NCBI RefSeq assembly: GCF_030409845.1 | Contig: NZ_JAUFQQ010000005.1 | Location: 248,001 to 312,000, forward strand | Length of the DNA stretch: 64,000 nucleotides | From: Flavobacterium branchiarum | Lineage (GTDB): Bacteria > Bacteroidota > Bacteroidia > Flavobacteriales > Flavobacteriaceae | Reading direction: 5' to 3' | Part shown: in pieces, positions 44,362 to 53,171 of the stretch | How the letters are laid out: the number at the start of each line of letters is the position of its first letter | Numbering within the stretch: position 1 is the first letter of the stretch | The notes under the pieces: model-generated | The model's database searches: none | Told to the model about the DNA's origin: nothing | Seen by the model: the letters and a program-made list of their open reading frames with translations, nothing else | Program-made: the position numbers and the translations under genes

Positions 44362-46059
44362 ATGAAAAAAATATTCACACTATTTATTATTATCAGTTTT
44401 CTAGTTTCATGCGATTTAGAAAGAGAACCAAACGACTCTTACACAAAAGATAAAATCATGAAGGATCGAGAAGCCGCTGTCGAAGTACTTCTAAACGGAT
44501 GTTATGCTCAACTCAAGAATTGGTCGGATATAATGCATTCTGCGGGGGAATATCCTAGTGACAATATAATGATTAGAGGAACTTCAACAGGAGTTTCATT
44601 CTCATTCATTTCATATCAACACATTCCTAATAATGGAAGTTTATCTGCATTTTGGAACAACAGTTATAAAATTATTTCACAATCAAGTGATTTAATGAAA
44701 ATGGTTTCAGAGGGGGAAAATCTTAAGATGGATCAAAAATTAGGCGAAATGTATTATTTAAGAGGAACTATCTATTTTTATTTATGTCGCATTTATGGTA
44801 GGCCTTATTCTCAATCTCCAGAAACTAATTTAGGGGTACCAATTATAAATGGAATGCCTGAAGATGTCAACAATATTAACCTACCTGACAGAGCTACTGT
44901 TAAAGCAACGTATGAGCAAGCCATAAACGATCTTAAAAAAGGGGAAGCTTTAATGAATGAAAACAGAACCGCCGCTTATGCCACCAAACAAGCTGCACAA
45001 GCAATGTTATCAAGAATTTATTTGTACATGAGTGGCACTTATGAAACTCCTAATCAAGAATATGCTGATTTATCTATTGAATACGCTAATAAAGTAATTT
45101 CTAGTGGCCGCTACAATTTACTTAGCAGAGCTAATTTTATGAAATACAATACTTTTGCTCCTGACGCAAGCGGACAAACTGAAACTATTTTTGCCATTAA
45201 GCGTGTAGCGTCAGAATATTCAGGTAGTGACTACTATAATAGCATTGGTGGTATGTATGCCAACATACAAGGACAAGGTTGGGGAGAAATGTATGCTAGC
45301 GCAAAATACCTAGACTTATTGCGTAAATCTGGTTTAAAGAAAGATGCTAGATGGGCTTTTATTGATCCTCAATACACATTAGATGGCTCCAATAATAAAA
45401 CAACCGCTTTCCGTTTTGTTGTAGATGTTTTTAATACTGCAGGTCAACAAACTGGATACAACTATGTACAACAACCACTTAAAACAAATTCTAACGGATC
45501 TTATTACATTACTATAGCTAATACAAATTATAATCTTACTGCAGTTGATACTAGTGAAAATAGCTACTCTATTACTTATGAAGGAAAAACATATGTGGGT
45601 GAAAAAGATTATATGATGTTATTAAACCGTGTTTATCCAATGTACTACATTACAAAATGCTCATTACAAGACAATAACTCTCACTTACACTCTCCTATTA
45701 TCTCAAGATTAGCTGAAATGTATTTAAACATGGCTGAAGCTTATGCAAAAAAAGGAGATTATCATAATGCACTAACAAACTTAAATACAATTAGAGAAAG
45801 ATCAATTGTAGGCGGTAGCTATACCTCTTTAAATAAAACAAATGCTGCACAACTTATTGATGAAGAGCGCCAATTAGAACTTGCTTTTGAAGCTCAACGT
45901 GGCTATGATGTATACAGAAATGGACAAACAATGACACGCCACTATCCTGGTCCTCATGAGTCAATGGACGATATCCCTGCAACAAGCTTAAGAGTAGTGC
46001 AATATATTCCTCAATCAGAAATTAATGCTTACGAAGGAACTTTAACTCAAAATCCATAA
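44362..46059 (+). CDS. SusD/RagB-family glycan-binding lipoprotein, orphan copy
   Basis: 565 residues, lipobox LVSC (Cys 17), then a SusD helical TPR-like fold (DREAAVEVLLNGCYAQLKNW, KLGEMYYLRGTIYFYLCRIYGRP, QAAQAMLSRIYLYMSG, AEMYLNMAEAYAKKGDYHNA, EERQLELAFEAQRGYDVYRNG). It binds oligosaccharide at the cell surface and normally caps a SusC channel. No SusC gene precedes it. The same 565-residue protein type is encoded after SusC at 51334; most residues are identical, so this is a recent duplication. It has its own promoter and operator. Confidence 0.95.
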   Translation: MKKIFTLFIIISFLVSCDLEREPNDSYTKDKIMKDREAAVEVLLNGCYAQLKNWSDIMHSAGEYPSDNIMIRGTSTGVSFSFISYQHIPNNGSLSAFWNNSYKIISQSSDLMKMVSEGENLKMDQKLGEMYYLRGTIYFYLCRIYGRPYSQSPETNLGVPIINGMPEDVNNINLPDRATVKATYEQAINDLKKGEALMNENRTAAYATKQAAQAMLSRIYLYMSGTYETPNQEYADLSIEYANKVISSGRYNLLSRANFMKYNTFAPDASGQTETIFAIKRVASEYSGSDYYNSIGGMYANIQGQGWGEMYASAKYLDLLRKSGLKKDARWAFIDPQYTLDGSNNKTTAFRFVVDVFNTAGQQTGYNYVQQPLKTNSNGSYYITIANTNYNLTAVDTSENSYSITYEGKTYVGEKDYMMLLNRVYPMYYITKCSLQDNNSHLHSPIISRLAEMYLNMAEAYAKKGDYHNALTNLNTIRERSIVGGSYTSLNKTNAAQLIDEERQLELAFEAQRGYDVYRNGQTMTRHYPGPHESMDDIPATSLRVVQYIPQSEINAYEGTLTQNP

Positions 46060-46090
46060 TTATACATAACTGTAGCTATTTTTAATAAAA

Positions 46091-46122
46091 TTCCTCTTAA
46101 TTCATAAATTAGTTAAGAGGAA
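46091..46122 (+). terminator. Hairpin after the orphan susD gene
   Basis: TTCCTCTTAA (46091-46100) pairs perfectly with TTAAGAGGAA (46113-46122) around a 12-base loop. No T-run follows on the plus strand, so it is a weak terminator or a 3' end stabiliser. Confidence 0.45.
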
Positions 46123-46140
46123 ATATTCAAACCAAAGTAA

Positions 46141-46154
46141 TGTGCACGAACACA
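46141..46154. promoter_or_regulatory. LacI-type operator, phosphoesterase gene
   Basis: TGTGCACGAACACA, identical to the site at 44028-44041. It is 39 bases upstream of the -7 box at 46194. Confidence 0.78.
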
Positions 46155-46170
46155 TTTTACAATGCTTTTC

Positions 46171-46201
46171 TTTGTTTAATAAAATATAATTGATAGTTTC
46201 G
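46171..46201 (+). promoter_or_regulatory. Phosphoesterase gene promoter, TAGTTTCG type
   Basis: TTTG (46171-46174), 19-base spacer, TAGTTTCG (46194-46201). The words around it (CTTTTC, TTTAATAAAAT) are shared with the susC promoter. Confidence 0.7.
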
Positions 46202-46262
46202 TCACTATTAATACCAAACAACCTCTCTTTTAAACTATAAATAACCAAATTTTTATCTTTTT

Positions 46263-47486
46263 ATGAAAGAAGAAAAAAACTCTCGTCGGTCTTTCCTAAC
46301 AAAAGCAATAGTAGGTCTTTCGGGTTCTGTTGTTGCGACTGGATTGCCTCTATCTGCATTTGCATCAAATCAAGACTCAGAACCATTAGACACTGCCCAT
46401 ACCTTTTTAACAAAGCCCTATCTTCAAGCTCCTACAATTGATGGCATTACAATTATGTGGCTTACCAACCAATTTTGTTTGAATTGGATAGAATATGGTG
46501 AAACCGAAAAACTAGGAACAAAAGCCGAACAATGTACACACGGCATGATGAATACCAATTCTAGAATTAATACTGTAACGCTAGCAAACCTTAAACCAAA
46601 TACCAACTATTTCTACAAAGTTTTCTCGAAACAAATTGTAGATTTCCGACCTTATAAAATTACTTTTGGAGATACAATAAATAGTGAAACCTATTCCTTT
46701 AAAACTCTCAATCCTAAACCAAAAGAAGTCAGTTGGTTAGTTTTAAATGATATTCACGATCGTCCAGAATCTTTTAAGGAACTATTACAACTCAATCAGA
46801 ACAAGCCCTATGATTTTGTTTTTTTGAATGGAGATATGTTTGACTATCAAACTGATGAAAACCAAATCATCAATCACTTACTGAATCCATGCAGTTTATT
46901 TTCAACAGAAAAACCTTTTATGTTCGTAAGAGGAAACCATGAGACAAGAGGTAAATATTCTAGAAATCTATTAGACTATTATTACAATTATGACAAGAAA
47001 GAGTATTATAGTTTTAAAATGGGACCCGTTTTTACAATTGTTTTAGATACGGGTGAGGACAAAAAAGATTCCCACCCCGTATATGGTGGTACTGTTAATT
47101 ATGATTCGTATCGTGAAGAACAAGCTATTTGGTTAGAGAAACAAATGAAATCTAAAGCTTTTAAGAACGCTCCATTTCGCGTAGTAATGATGCATATCCC
47201 CCATTATCACTCGGATGAAGAACATGGAACAACTGAATGTCGCAGGTTATTTGGACCTTTATTCGAGAAATATAAAATCGATTTATTTGTTGCTGGACAT
47301 ACCCACGAATACGGAATGTTTGAACCAAATAATGAGCACTCTTATCATTATGTAATTGGTGGCGGACCAGAAACAGGAAATAGAACTTTAATACGAATTG
47401 ATGCCACCTCCAAAGTTTTAAATCTACAAATGCTAAATGATTCGGGAAAAGAAATTGGATTATTTACACTTAATAGTAAAAGATAG
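46263..47486 (+). CDS. Exported calcineurin-like metallophosphoesterase with N-terminal fibronectin-like domain
   Basis: 407 residues. The N-terminus SRRSFLTKAIVGLSGSVVA is a twin-arginine-type signal. An Ig/FN3-like domain (about 48-150) precedes the metallophosphoesterase core with LNDIHD, NGDMFD, RGNHETRG, MMHIPHYH and AGHTHEYG, the five metal-binding motifs in order. It hydrolyses a phosphate ester outside the cytoplasm. It is under the same operator as the kinase, orphan susD and susC genes, so its substrate is probably tied to the same glycan, for example a phosphorylated sugar. Single gene with a terminator 136 bases after the stop. Confidence 0.9.
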   Translation: MKEEKNSRRSFLTKAIVGLSGSVVATGLPLSAFASNQDSEPLDTAHTFLTKPYLQAPTIDGITIMWLTNQFCLNWIEYGETEKLGTKAEQCTHGMMNTNSRINTVTLANLKPNTNYFYKVFSKQIVDFRPYKITFGDTINSETYSFKTLNPKPKEVSWLVLNDIHDRPESFKELLQLNQNKPYDFVFLNGDMFDYQTDENQIINHLLNPCSLFSTEKPFMFVRGNHETRGKYSRNLLDYYYNYDKKEYYSFKMGPVFTIVLDTGEDKKDSHPVYGGTVNYDSYREEQAIWLEKQMKSKAFKNAPFRVVMMHIPHYHSDEEHGTTECRRLFGPLFEKYKIDLFVAGHTHEYGMFEPNNEHSYHYVIGGGPETGNRTLIRIDATSKVLNLQMLNDSGKEIGLFTLNSKR

Positions 47487-47622
47487 AATTTCAAAATAAC
47501 ACCTTGAAATCTCAACTATATTTCGAGTTTACTAATTACTATATTATCAAGACTAGGAATCGTTTCTTTTTTGCCATTTTACTTCGAATAAAAAGATGAA
47601 CCTCTCTAATTTCAAACAATAC

Positions 47623-47655
47623 AAACCTTCAAACGATACAACTCTTTGAAGGTTT
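47623..47655 (+). terminator. Terminator after the phosphoesterase gene
   Basis: AAACCTTCAAA (47623-47633) pairs perfectly with TTTGAAGGTTT (47645-47655), 11-base loop, T-run after. The rest of the 47487-48261 gap is A/T-rich with only the operator-promoter unit and leader of susC; 47660-47930 shows nothing assignable. Confidence 0.8.
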
Positions 47656-47941
47656 TTTTAATTCATCGATTTAATCAAAAAAACACATTAAACACCTAAC
47701 TCTTAAGGACAAGATTAATGCTATATCCTTGTTTTATTAACAGTTCTACAACAAAAACATCCAATATTCAATTGAAATATTTTATAGTAATTTGACAACT
47801 TTTTCTGCAATCTTTTTCCTTATTCATTTATCTAATAATAATTATCTGCAAAATTCTTGTTTTACTTAAACTATAAACTTTCATTTTTTTTAATAATAAA
47901 CTAGAATTTTATTACTAAAAAAACATTTTCAATAAAAAAAA

Positions 47942-47957
47942 TGTGCTCGAGAACACA
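47942..47957. promoter_or_regulatory. LacI-type operator, susC, distal
   Basis: TGTGCTCGAGAACACA, the same palindrome with a two-base insertion at the centre. Its centre is 22 bases from the proximal site. Confidence 0.6.
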
Positions 47958-47964
47958 AATATTG

Positions 47965-47978
47965 TGTGTTCGAGCACA
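47965..47978. promoter_or_regulatory. LacI-type operator, susC, proximal
   Basis: TGTGTTCGAGCACA, exact complement of the site at 42003-42016. It is 39 bases upstream of the susC -7 box. Confidence 0.8.
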
Positions 47979-47993
47979 TTTTTAGCACTTTTC

Positions 47994-48025
47994 CTTGTTT
48001 AATAAAATTTAAATATATAGTTTCG
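47994..48025 (+). promoter_or_regulatory. susC promoter, TAGTTTCG type
   Basis: CTTG (47994-47997), 20-base spacer, TAGTTTCG (48018-48025). The leader to the susC ATG is about 230 bases. Confidence 0.72.
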
Positions 48026-48164
48026 TCATATCTTAAAAAATAAAACACAATTTATGTTAAAAAACAACCTCTAAATAAATAAGAAAAAGTGCGTGATTTT
48101 AAGCTTGAAAAAATGATTTCTTCAACATAATTGATTGTAAAAAATATAATAGAATAAGAATTTC

Positions 48165-48188
48165 ATTTAAGGCAATACCACCTTAAAT
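48165..48188 (+). other. Hairpin in the susC leader
   Basis: ATTTAAGG (48165-48172) pairs with CCTTAAAT (48181-48188), eight-base loop. It lies 73 bases before the ATG; it may affect translation or stability, or be chance in an A/T-rich leader. Confidence 0.35.
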
Positions 48189-48261
48189 CGATTATAATAA
48201 AAATGAATACCAGTTAAAACAACACAACACAAATTATTAACCAAACACCATTTTTAAGAGT

Positions 48262-51200
48262 ATGAAATTATTAATTAAAAAAAAGCCTAGAGACTTATGG
48301 TCGCCATCTAGGAAGGAAATCAAATTAACAATTCTGTCATTGTTCGCTTTGACTTTTCAAATTTCAACAGCTGCTCCATCAAAATCAACTAGTTTAAAGA
48401 CAATTGATTTAGCACTTGTAAAAAAAATAGTAAAAGGAAAAGTAACCGATGCTACTGGACTACCTCTTCCGGGAGTAAACGTCCTAATTAAAGGAACTAC
48501 CATTGGGGTGCAGACAGATTACAATGGTGAGTTTGCCATTGAAGTTGAAGATAACCAAACTATATTGGTTATTTCTTATATGGGAATGCAAGATGAAGAA
48601 GTGACAATCGGAAAAGGGCCTATTGTTGTTACTCTTAAAGAAGTAGGACAAGTAATGGACGAAGTGGTTATTGTAGGTTACAGTAAAATTAAAAAAGAAA
48701 GTCTTACTGGTGCTTTACAAACCATTAATAATAAAAAACTAATTGACGCTACTACTCCATCGGTAGAAAATTTACTTTCTGGTAAAGCAACTGGAGTATA
48801 CGTAAGTTCTGGTAGCGGGCAACCTGGTGATGTTGGTAAAATAGTAATTCGTGGAAAAACTACAGTTAACGGTAGCACTGACCCTCTATGGGTTGTTGAT
48901 GGTGTTATTGTAGGTAGCGGTTCAGGAAATGTGAATCCAGCTGATATCGAAACTTTAACGGTTCTTAAAGATGCCGCATCTACTGCTGTATATGGTTCTC
49001 AGGGAGCAAACGGTGTAATTATTGTTACTACAAAAAGTGGTAAAAGTGGTAAAGCAACTATTAATGCTTCTATCAAAACCGCAGCTACAACTTTAAATAC
49101 AGGGAATTTTGATATTATGAACGGAGCAGAATTATATGACCTATATGATTCTTTCTCAAACAAGCAACTTTTTAATACTGCATGGTGGTGGACTCCAGAA
49201 TTGAGAAATAAAAATTTCGACTGGTGGAAAAAAGCTACAAACACGGGTATTGCTAGAGACTTTAACCTATCAATTAATGGTGGTAGCGATGTTTTTAAAA
49301 GCTATGTTTCTCTTGGAGTATATGATGAAACTGGTGCAATAAAAGGATATGACTACACACGTTATAACTTACTTCTTAAATTTAGTTACAAAGTAAATAA
49401 TTGGTTAACGATACGTCCTCAAGCTAATATTACGCGTAACGAAACATTTGATCAACAACATTCTGTAGGTGCTATGTATGCCAATATGCCTTGGGATAGT
49501 CCTTATCTTCCTGATGGAACTTTAGTAGGAAACCAACCTAATCCAACTTGGGTAAATACAACAGGTTCTAACTATTTATATGATTTGCAATGGAATTATG
49601 GAGAATCTGAAGCATATAGCGCAAGAACAAACCTAAGCTTTGATGCAAAGATAAATAGCTGGTTAACATTTACTTCTACAAATAACTATACGTTTTCAAA
49701 CTCTAATTCAATGTACTATACTGATCCTAGATCATCTGGAGGATTAGCAGTTAAAGGAAGAATTCAAAATAACACAAACAGCTATAATCGATTCTATACA
49801 AATCAATTATTAGCTGCTAATAAAACATTTGGAGCACACTCTATAAATGCTATTGCTGCTTACGAATGGGATGAGTATAAAGGTAAAAATACGGAAGGTA
49901 TTGCAACTGGAATACCTCCTGGATTTATTGTTCCAGATGCTGCAACTGTTCCAGAAAAAGTTCGTGGAGGAAGGTCAGAATGGGCTGTACAATCTTTGTT
50001 AACCAATATCAATTATACTTATGATGATAGGTATATGGCGCAATTTTCTATTCGTCGAGATGGAGCTTCTAATTTTGGAGAGAATGCTAGATATGGAAAT
50101 TTCTTTTCTATAAGTGGTGGTTGGAATATTCACAAAGAAAAATTCTTTAAAGCGGATTATATCAATAACTTAAAACTTAGAGCAAGTTATGGTTCTGTAG
50201 GTAACAGACCAACAAGCTTATATCCTCACTTGCCATTATATTCTGTATCGACTGGATATAATGAAAACCCAGGTGCAATTATCTCTCAATTAGGAAACCC
50301 AGATTTAAGTTGGGAAAAAACTTTTACAACAGGCTTTGGTTTAGATGTAAGCTTTTTAAACAGAATTAATTTAACATTAGATTATTACGATAAAGACACA
50401 TCTGATTTATTATATCAAGTTCCGTTACCTGGAGTAATTGGGGTGACTAGTATTTGGAGAAATGTTGGAGCTGTTAATAATAAAGGTTTCGAAGCGTCTC
50501 TTAATGTAGATATTATTAAAAATGAAAACTGGAAATGGAATGTAGATGTGAACATCGGAACAAATAAAAATAAAGTAACAAATCTTTACGGAACAAAACA
50601 AGAAATTATTGTTGGTGATGGAACTGGTATTTCTGGTTCAGCATCTAAATTATTAAAACCCGGAATGGATGTAGATACTTGGTACCTTCCTGAATGGGCA
50701 GGAGTAAATTCTGATAACGGACAACCACAATGGTATAAAACTGACACAAAAACAGGAGAACGCGTTTTAACTTCAAGCTACGGCGAAGCATCGAAAAATC
50801 CTATTGCAGCGGGATCATACACTCCGTCTTATTTCGGAGGATTTTCGACTACTTTAAATTATAAAAATTTCGACTTTGGAGCAACATTCACATACTCTGT
50901 AGGTGGTGAGATTTATAACTATGCTCGTGCAGAGTTTGATTCAGATGGAGCTTATACAGACCGTAACCAAATGAATCTTCAAAGCGGATGGAGCCGTTGG
51001 GAAAAACCAGGCGATATTGCTACTCATCCACAAGCTATTTATGGTAACAAAAGTCAATCAAACAAAGCGTCAACACGTTTCTTAGAAGATGCGTCATACC
51101 TAAAATTAAGAAGTGTATCATTTGGATATAATGTATCTATTGAACGCTTGAATATATCAAATTTGAGAATATTTGTAACAGGAGAAAACCTTTTTACATT

Positions 51201-51321
51201 AACCGATTTCTCAGGTGTTGACCCAGAGATACCGCCGAGAAACAATATGATTACAGGAGTTTCTACCTCTGTATATCCTCAAACTCGCCGATTTGTATTA
51301 GGTTTTAATCTTACTCTTTAA
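48262..51321 (+). CDS. SusC/RagA-family TonB-dependent outer-membrane glycan importer
   Basis: 1019 residues, normal length. A long signal region (about 1-38) precedes the carboxypeptidase-like domain (VKGKVTDATGLPLPGVNVLIKG, YNGEFAIEV, about 57-137), a TonB-box-like stretch (DEVVIVGYSKIKKESLTGA) and the plug domain (SVENLLSGKATGVYVSSGSG, VVDGVIV, VLKDAASTAVYGSQGANGVI). The remaining 750 residues form the 22-strand barrel and end in RFVLGFNLTL. It imports glycan fragments with energy from TonB. The SusD partner starts 12 bases after its stop. Confidence 0.97.
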   Translation: MKLLIKKKPRDLWSPSRKEIKLTILSLFALTFQISTAAPSKSTSLKTIDLALVKKIVKGKVTDATGLPLPGVNVLIKGTTIGVQTDYNGEFAIEVEDNQTILVISYMGMQDEEVTIGKGPIVVTLKEVGQVMDEVVIVGYSKIKKESLTGALQTINNKKLIDATTPSVENLLSGKATGVYVSSGSGQPGDVGKIVIRGKTTVNGSTDPLWVVDGVIVGSGSGNVNPADIETLTVLKDAASTAVYGSQGANGVIIVTTKSGKSGKATINASIKTAATTLNTGNFDIMNGAELYDLYDSFSNKQLFNTAWWWTPELRNKNFDWWKKATNTGIARDFNLSINGGSDVFKSYVSLGVYDETGAIKGYDYTRYNLLLKFSYKVNNWLTIRPQANITRNETFDQQHSVGAMYANMPWDSPYLPDGTLVGNQPNPTWVNTTGSNYLYDLQWNYGESEAYSARTNLSFDAKINSWLTFTSTNNYTFSNSNSMYYTDPRSSGGLAVKGRIQNNTNSYNRFYTNQLLAANKTFGAHSINAIAAYEWDEYKGKNTEGIATGIPPGFIVPDAATVPEKVRGGRSEWAVQSLLTNINYTYDDRYMAQFSIRRDGASNFGENARYGNFFSISGGWNIHKEKFFKADYINNLKLRASYGSVGNRPTSLYPHLPLYSVSTGYNENPGAIISQLGNPDLSWEKTFTTGFGLDVSFLNRINLTLDYYDKDTSDLLYQVPLPGVIGVTSIWRNVGAVNNKGFEASLNVDIIKNENWKWNVDVNIGTNKNKVTNLYGTKQEIIVGDGTGISGSASKLLKPGMDVDTWYLPEWAGVNSDNGQPQWYKTDTKTGERVLTSSYGEASKNPIAAGSYTPSYFGGFSTTLNYKNFDFGATFTYSVGGEIYNYARAEFDSDGAYTDRNQMNLQSGWSRWEKPGDIATHPQAIYGNKSQSNKASTRFLEDASYLKLRSVSFGYNVSIERLNISNLRIFVTGENLFTLTDFSGVDPEIPPRNNMITGVSTSVYPQTRRFVLGFNLTL

Positions 51322-51333
51322 AAACTCAAAACC

Positions 51334-53031
51334 ATGAAAAAAATATTCTTATTATTTATTACTCTTATTTTTCTAACTTCATGTGAGTTGGAGCGTGAAC
51401 CATATGGTTCATACACAAAAGACAAAATCATGAAGGATAAAGAAGCTGCTGTTGAAGTACTTCTTAACGGATGTTACGCACAACTTAAGAATTGGTCAGA
51501 TGTTATGCATCGTGTAGGTGAATATCCAGGAGATAATATCATGATTAGAGGAGCATCTACTGATCCTTTCTTCACTTTTATCTCTTATCAACATACACCA
51601 ATTAACGATAGATTATCTACTTTTTGGAATAATAGCTACAAAGTTATCTCACAATCAAGTGATTTAATGAAAATGATTTCTGAAGGAGAAAGCCCTAAAA
51701 TGGATCAACAATTAGGAGAAGCCTATTACTTAAGAGGAATGCTATATTTCTATCTTGTTAAAACATATGGTAGACCTTATGCCCAATCACCAGAAACAAA
51801 CTTAGGTGTGCCAATTGTAAATGGATTACCAGCTGATTTGGTTAACATTAATCTTCCTGATAGAGCTACTGTTAAAGCGGGCTATGAGCAAGCAATAAGC
51901 GACCTTAAAAAAGGAGAAGCTTTAATGACTGAAAACAGAAAAGCATCTTATGCAACCAAAGAAGCTGCACAAGCAATGCTTTCTAGAGTGTATTTATACA
52001 TGAGTGGTACATATGAAATACCAAATCAACAATATGCTGATTTGTCTATTGAATATGCTAACAAAGTAATTGCTAGCGGTCGTTACAATTTACTTGGTAG
52101 AAATGACTTTATGAAATACAATACTTTTGCTCCTGATGCAAGCGGACAAACTGAAACTATATTTGCTGTTAAAAGAGTAGCATCAGAATACTCAGGTTCA
52201 GATCATTATTATGGTATTGGTGGTATGTATGCTAATATACAAGGGCAAGGCTGGGGAGAAATGTATGCAAGCGCAAAATACCTGGACTTATTACGTAAAT
52301 CTGGACTTAAGAAAGATGCAAGATGGGCTTTTGTCGATCCTCAATACGCATTAGACAAATCCAATAATAAAACAGATGCATTTCGTTTTATTACAGATGT
52401 ATTTAATGCTGCAGGAGTTCAAACTGACTATAACTATGTGCAACAACCACTTAAAACTAATCCAAATGGTAGCTATTATATAACTATTGCTGATGTAAAC
52501 TACAACCTTACACCTGTAAATGCTGCAGAAAATAGTTATTCAATTGTTTATGGAGGTAAAACATATGTAGGTGAAAAAGATTATATGATGTTATTAAATC
52601 GTGTATACCCGATGTACTACATCACAAAAGCTTCTTTGCAAGACAATAGCTCGCACTTACATTCGCCTACTATTTCAAGATTAGCCGAACTGTATTTGAA
52701 TATGGCAGAAGCTTATGCTAAAAAAGGAGATTATCAAAATGCTGTTACTAATTTAAATAAAATTAGAGAAAGAGCAATTGTAGGTGGAGGATATACTTCA
52801 TTAACTAGTACAAATGCAGCGCAACTTATTGATGAAGAGCGTCAATTAGAACTTGCATTTGAAGCGCACCGTGGTTACGATGTGTACAGAAATGGACAAA
52901 CAATGACTCGTCATTATCCAGGACCTCACTCTCCGATGATAGATTATCCAGCAACAAGTCTAAGAGTAGTACAATATATTCCTCAATCGGAAATAAATGC
53001 TTATCCAGGGACTTTAACTCAAAATCCATAA
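51334..53031 (+). CDS. SusD/RagB-family glycan-binding lipoprotein, SusC partner
   Basis: 565 residues with lipobox LTSC (Cys 17) and the same fold and motifs as the orphan copy at 44362-46059 (for example LLRKSGLKKDARWAF is identical). The two proteins differ mostly at scattered positions, including parts that face the ligand in SusD proteins, so their glycan preferences could differ. It follows susC by 12 bases and forms the usual pair that caps the SusC barrel. Confidence 0.96.
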   Translation: MKKIFLLFITLIFLTSCELEREPYGSYTKDKIMKDKEAAVEVLLNGCYAQLKNWSDVMHRVGEYPGDNIMIRGASTDPFFTFISYQHTPINDRLSTFWNNSYKVISQSSDLMKMISEGESPKMDQQLGEAYYLRGMLYFYLVKTYGRPYAQSPETNLGVPIVNGLPADLVNINLPDRATVKAGYEQAISDLKKGEALMTENRKASYATKEAAQAMLSRVYLYMSGTYEIPNQQYADLSIEYANKVIASGRYNLLGRNDFMKYNTFAPDASGQTETIFAVKRVASEYSGSDHYYGIGGMYANIQGQGWGEMYASAKYLDLLRKSGLKKDARWAFVDPQYALDKSNNKTDAFRFITDVFNAAGVQTDYNYVQQPLKTNPNGSYYITIADVNYNLTPVNAAENSYSIVYGGKTYVGEKDYMMLLNRVYPMYYITKASLQDNSSHLHSPTISRLAELYLNMAEAYAKKGDYQNAVTNLNKIRERAIVGGGYTSLTSTNAAQLIDEERQLELAFEAHRGYDVYRNGQTMTRHYPGPHSPMIDYPATSLRVVQYIPQSEINAYPGTLTQNP

Positions 53032-53093
53032 ACAAGATTTTGAAAAAACTAATTTTTGAATTTAATGGTTAGTTATTAAATTGGACTTTCTTT

Positions 53094-53125
53094 AGAATTC
53101 CCCCTTTGCTAACAAGGGGGATTCT
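53094..53125 (+). other. Intercistronic hairpin after susD
   Basis: AGAATTCCCCCTT (53094-53106) pairs with AAGGGGGATTCT (53114-53125) with one bulge and a seven-base loop. No T-run follows, so it is more likely a processing or stability element than a terminator. It could lower expression of the downstream enzymes relative to SusC/SusD. Confidence 0.5.
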
Positions 53126-53171
53126 GGAGAAGTTAAATTCAAAGAATTAATAACAGCTAAAATCAGGCTAA

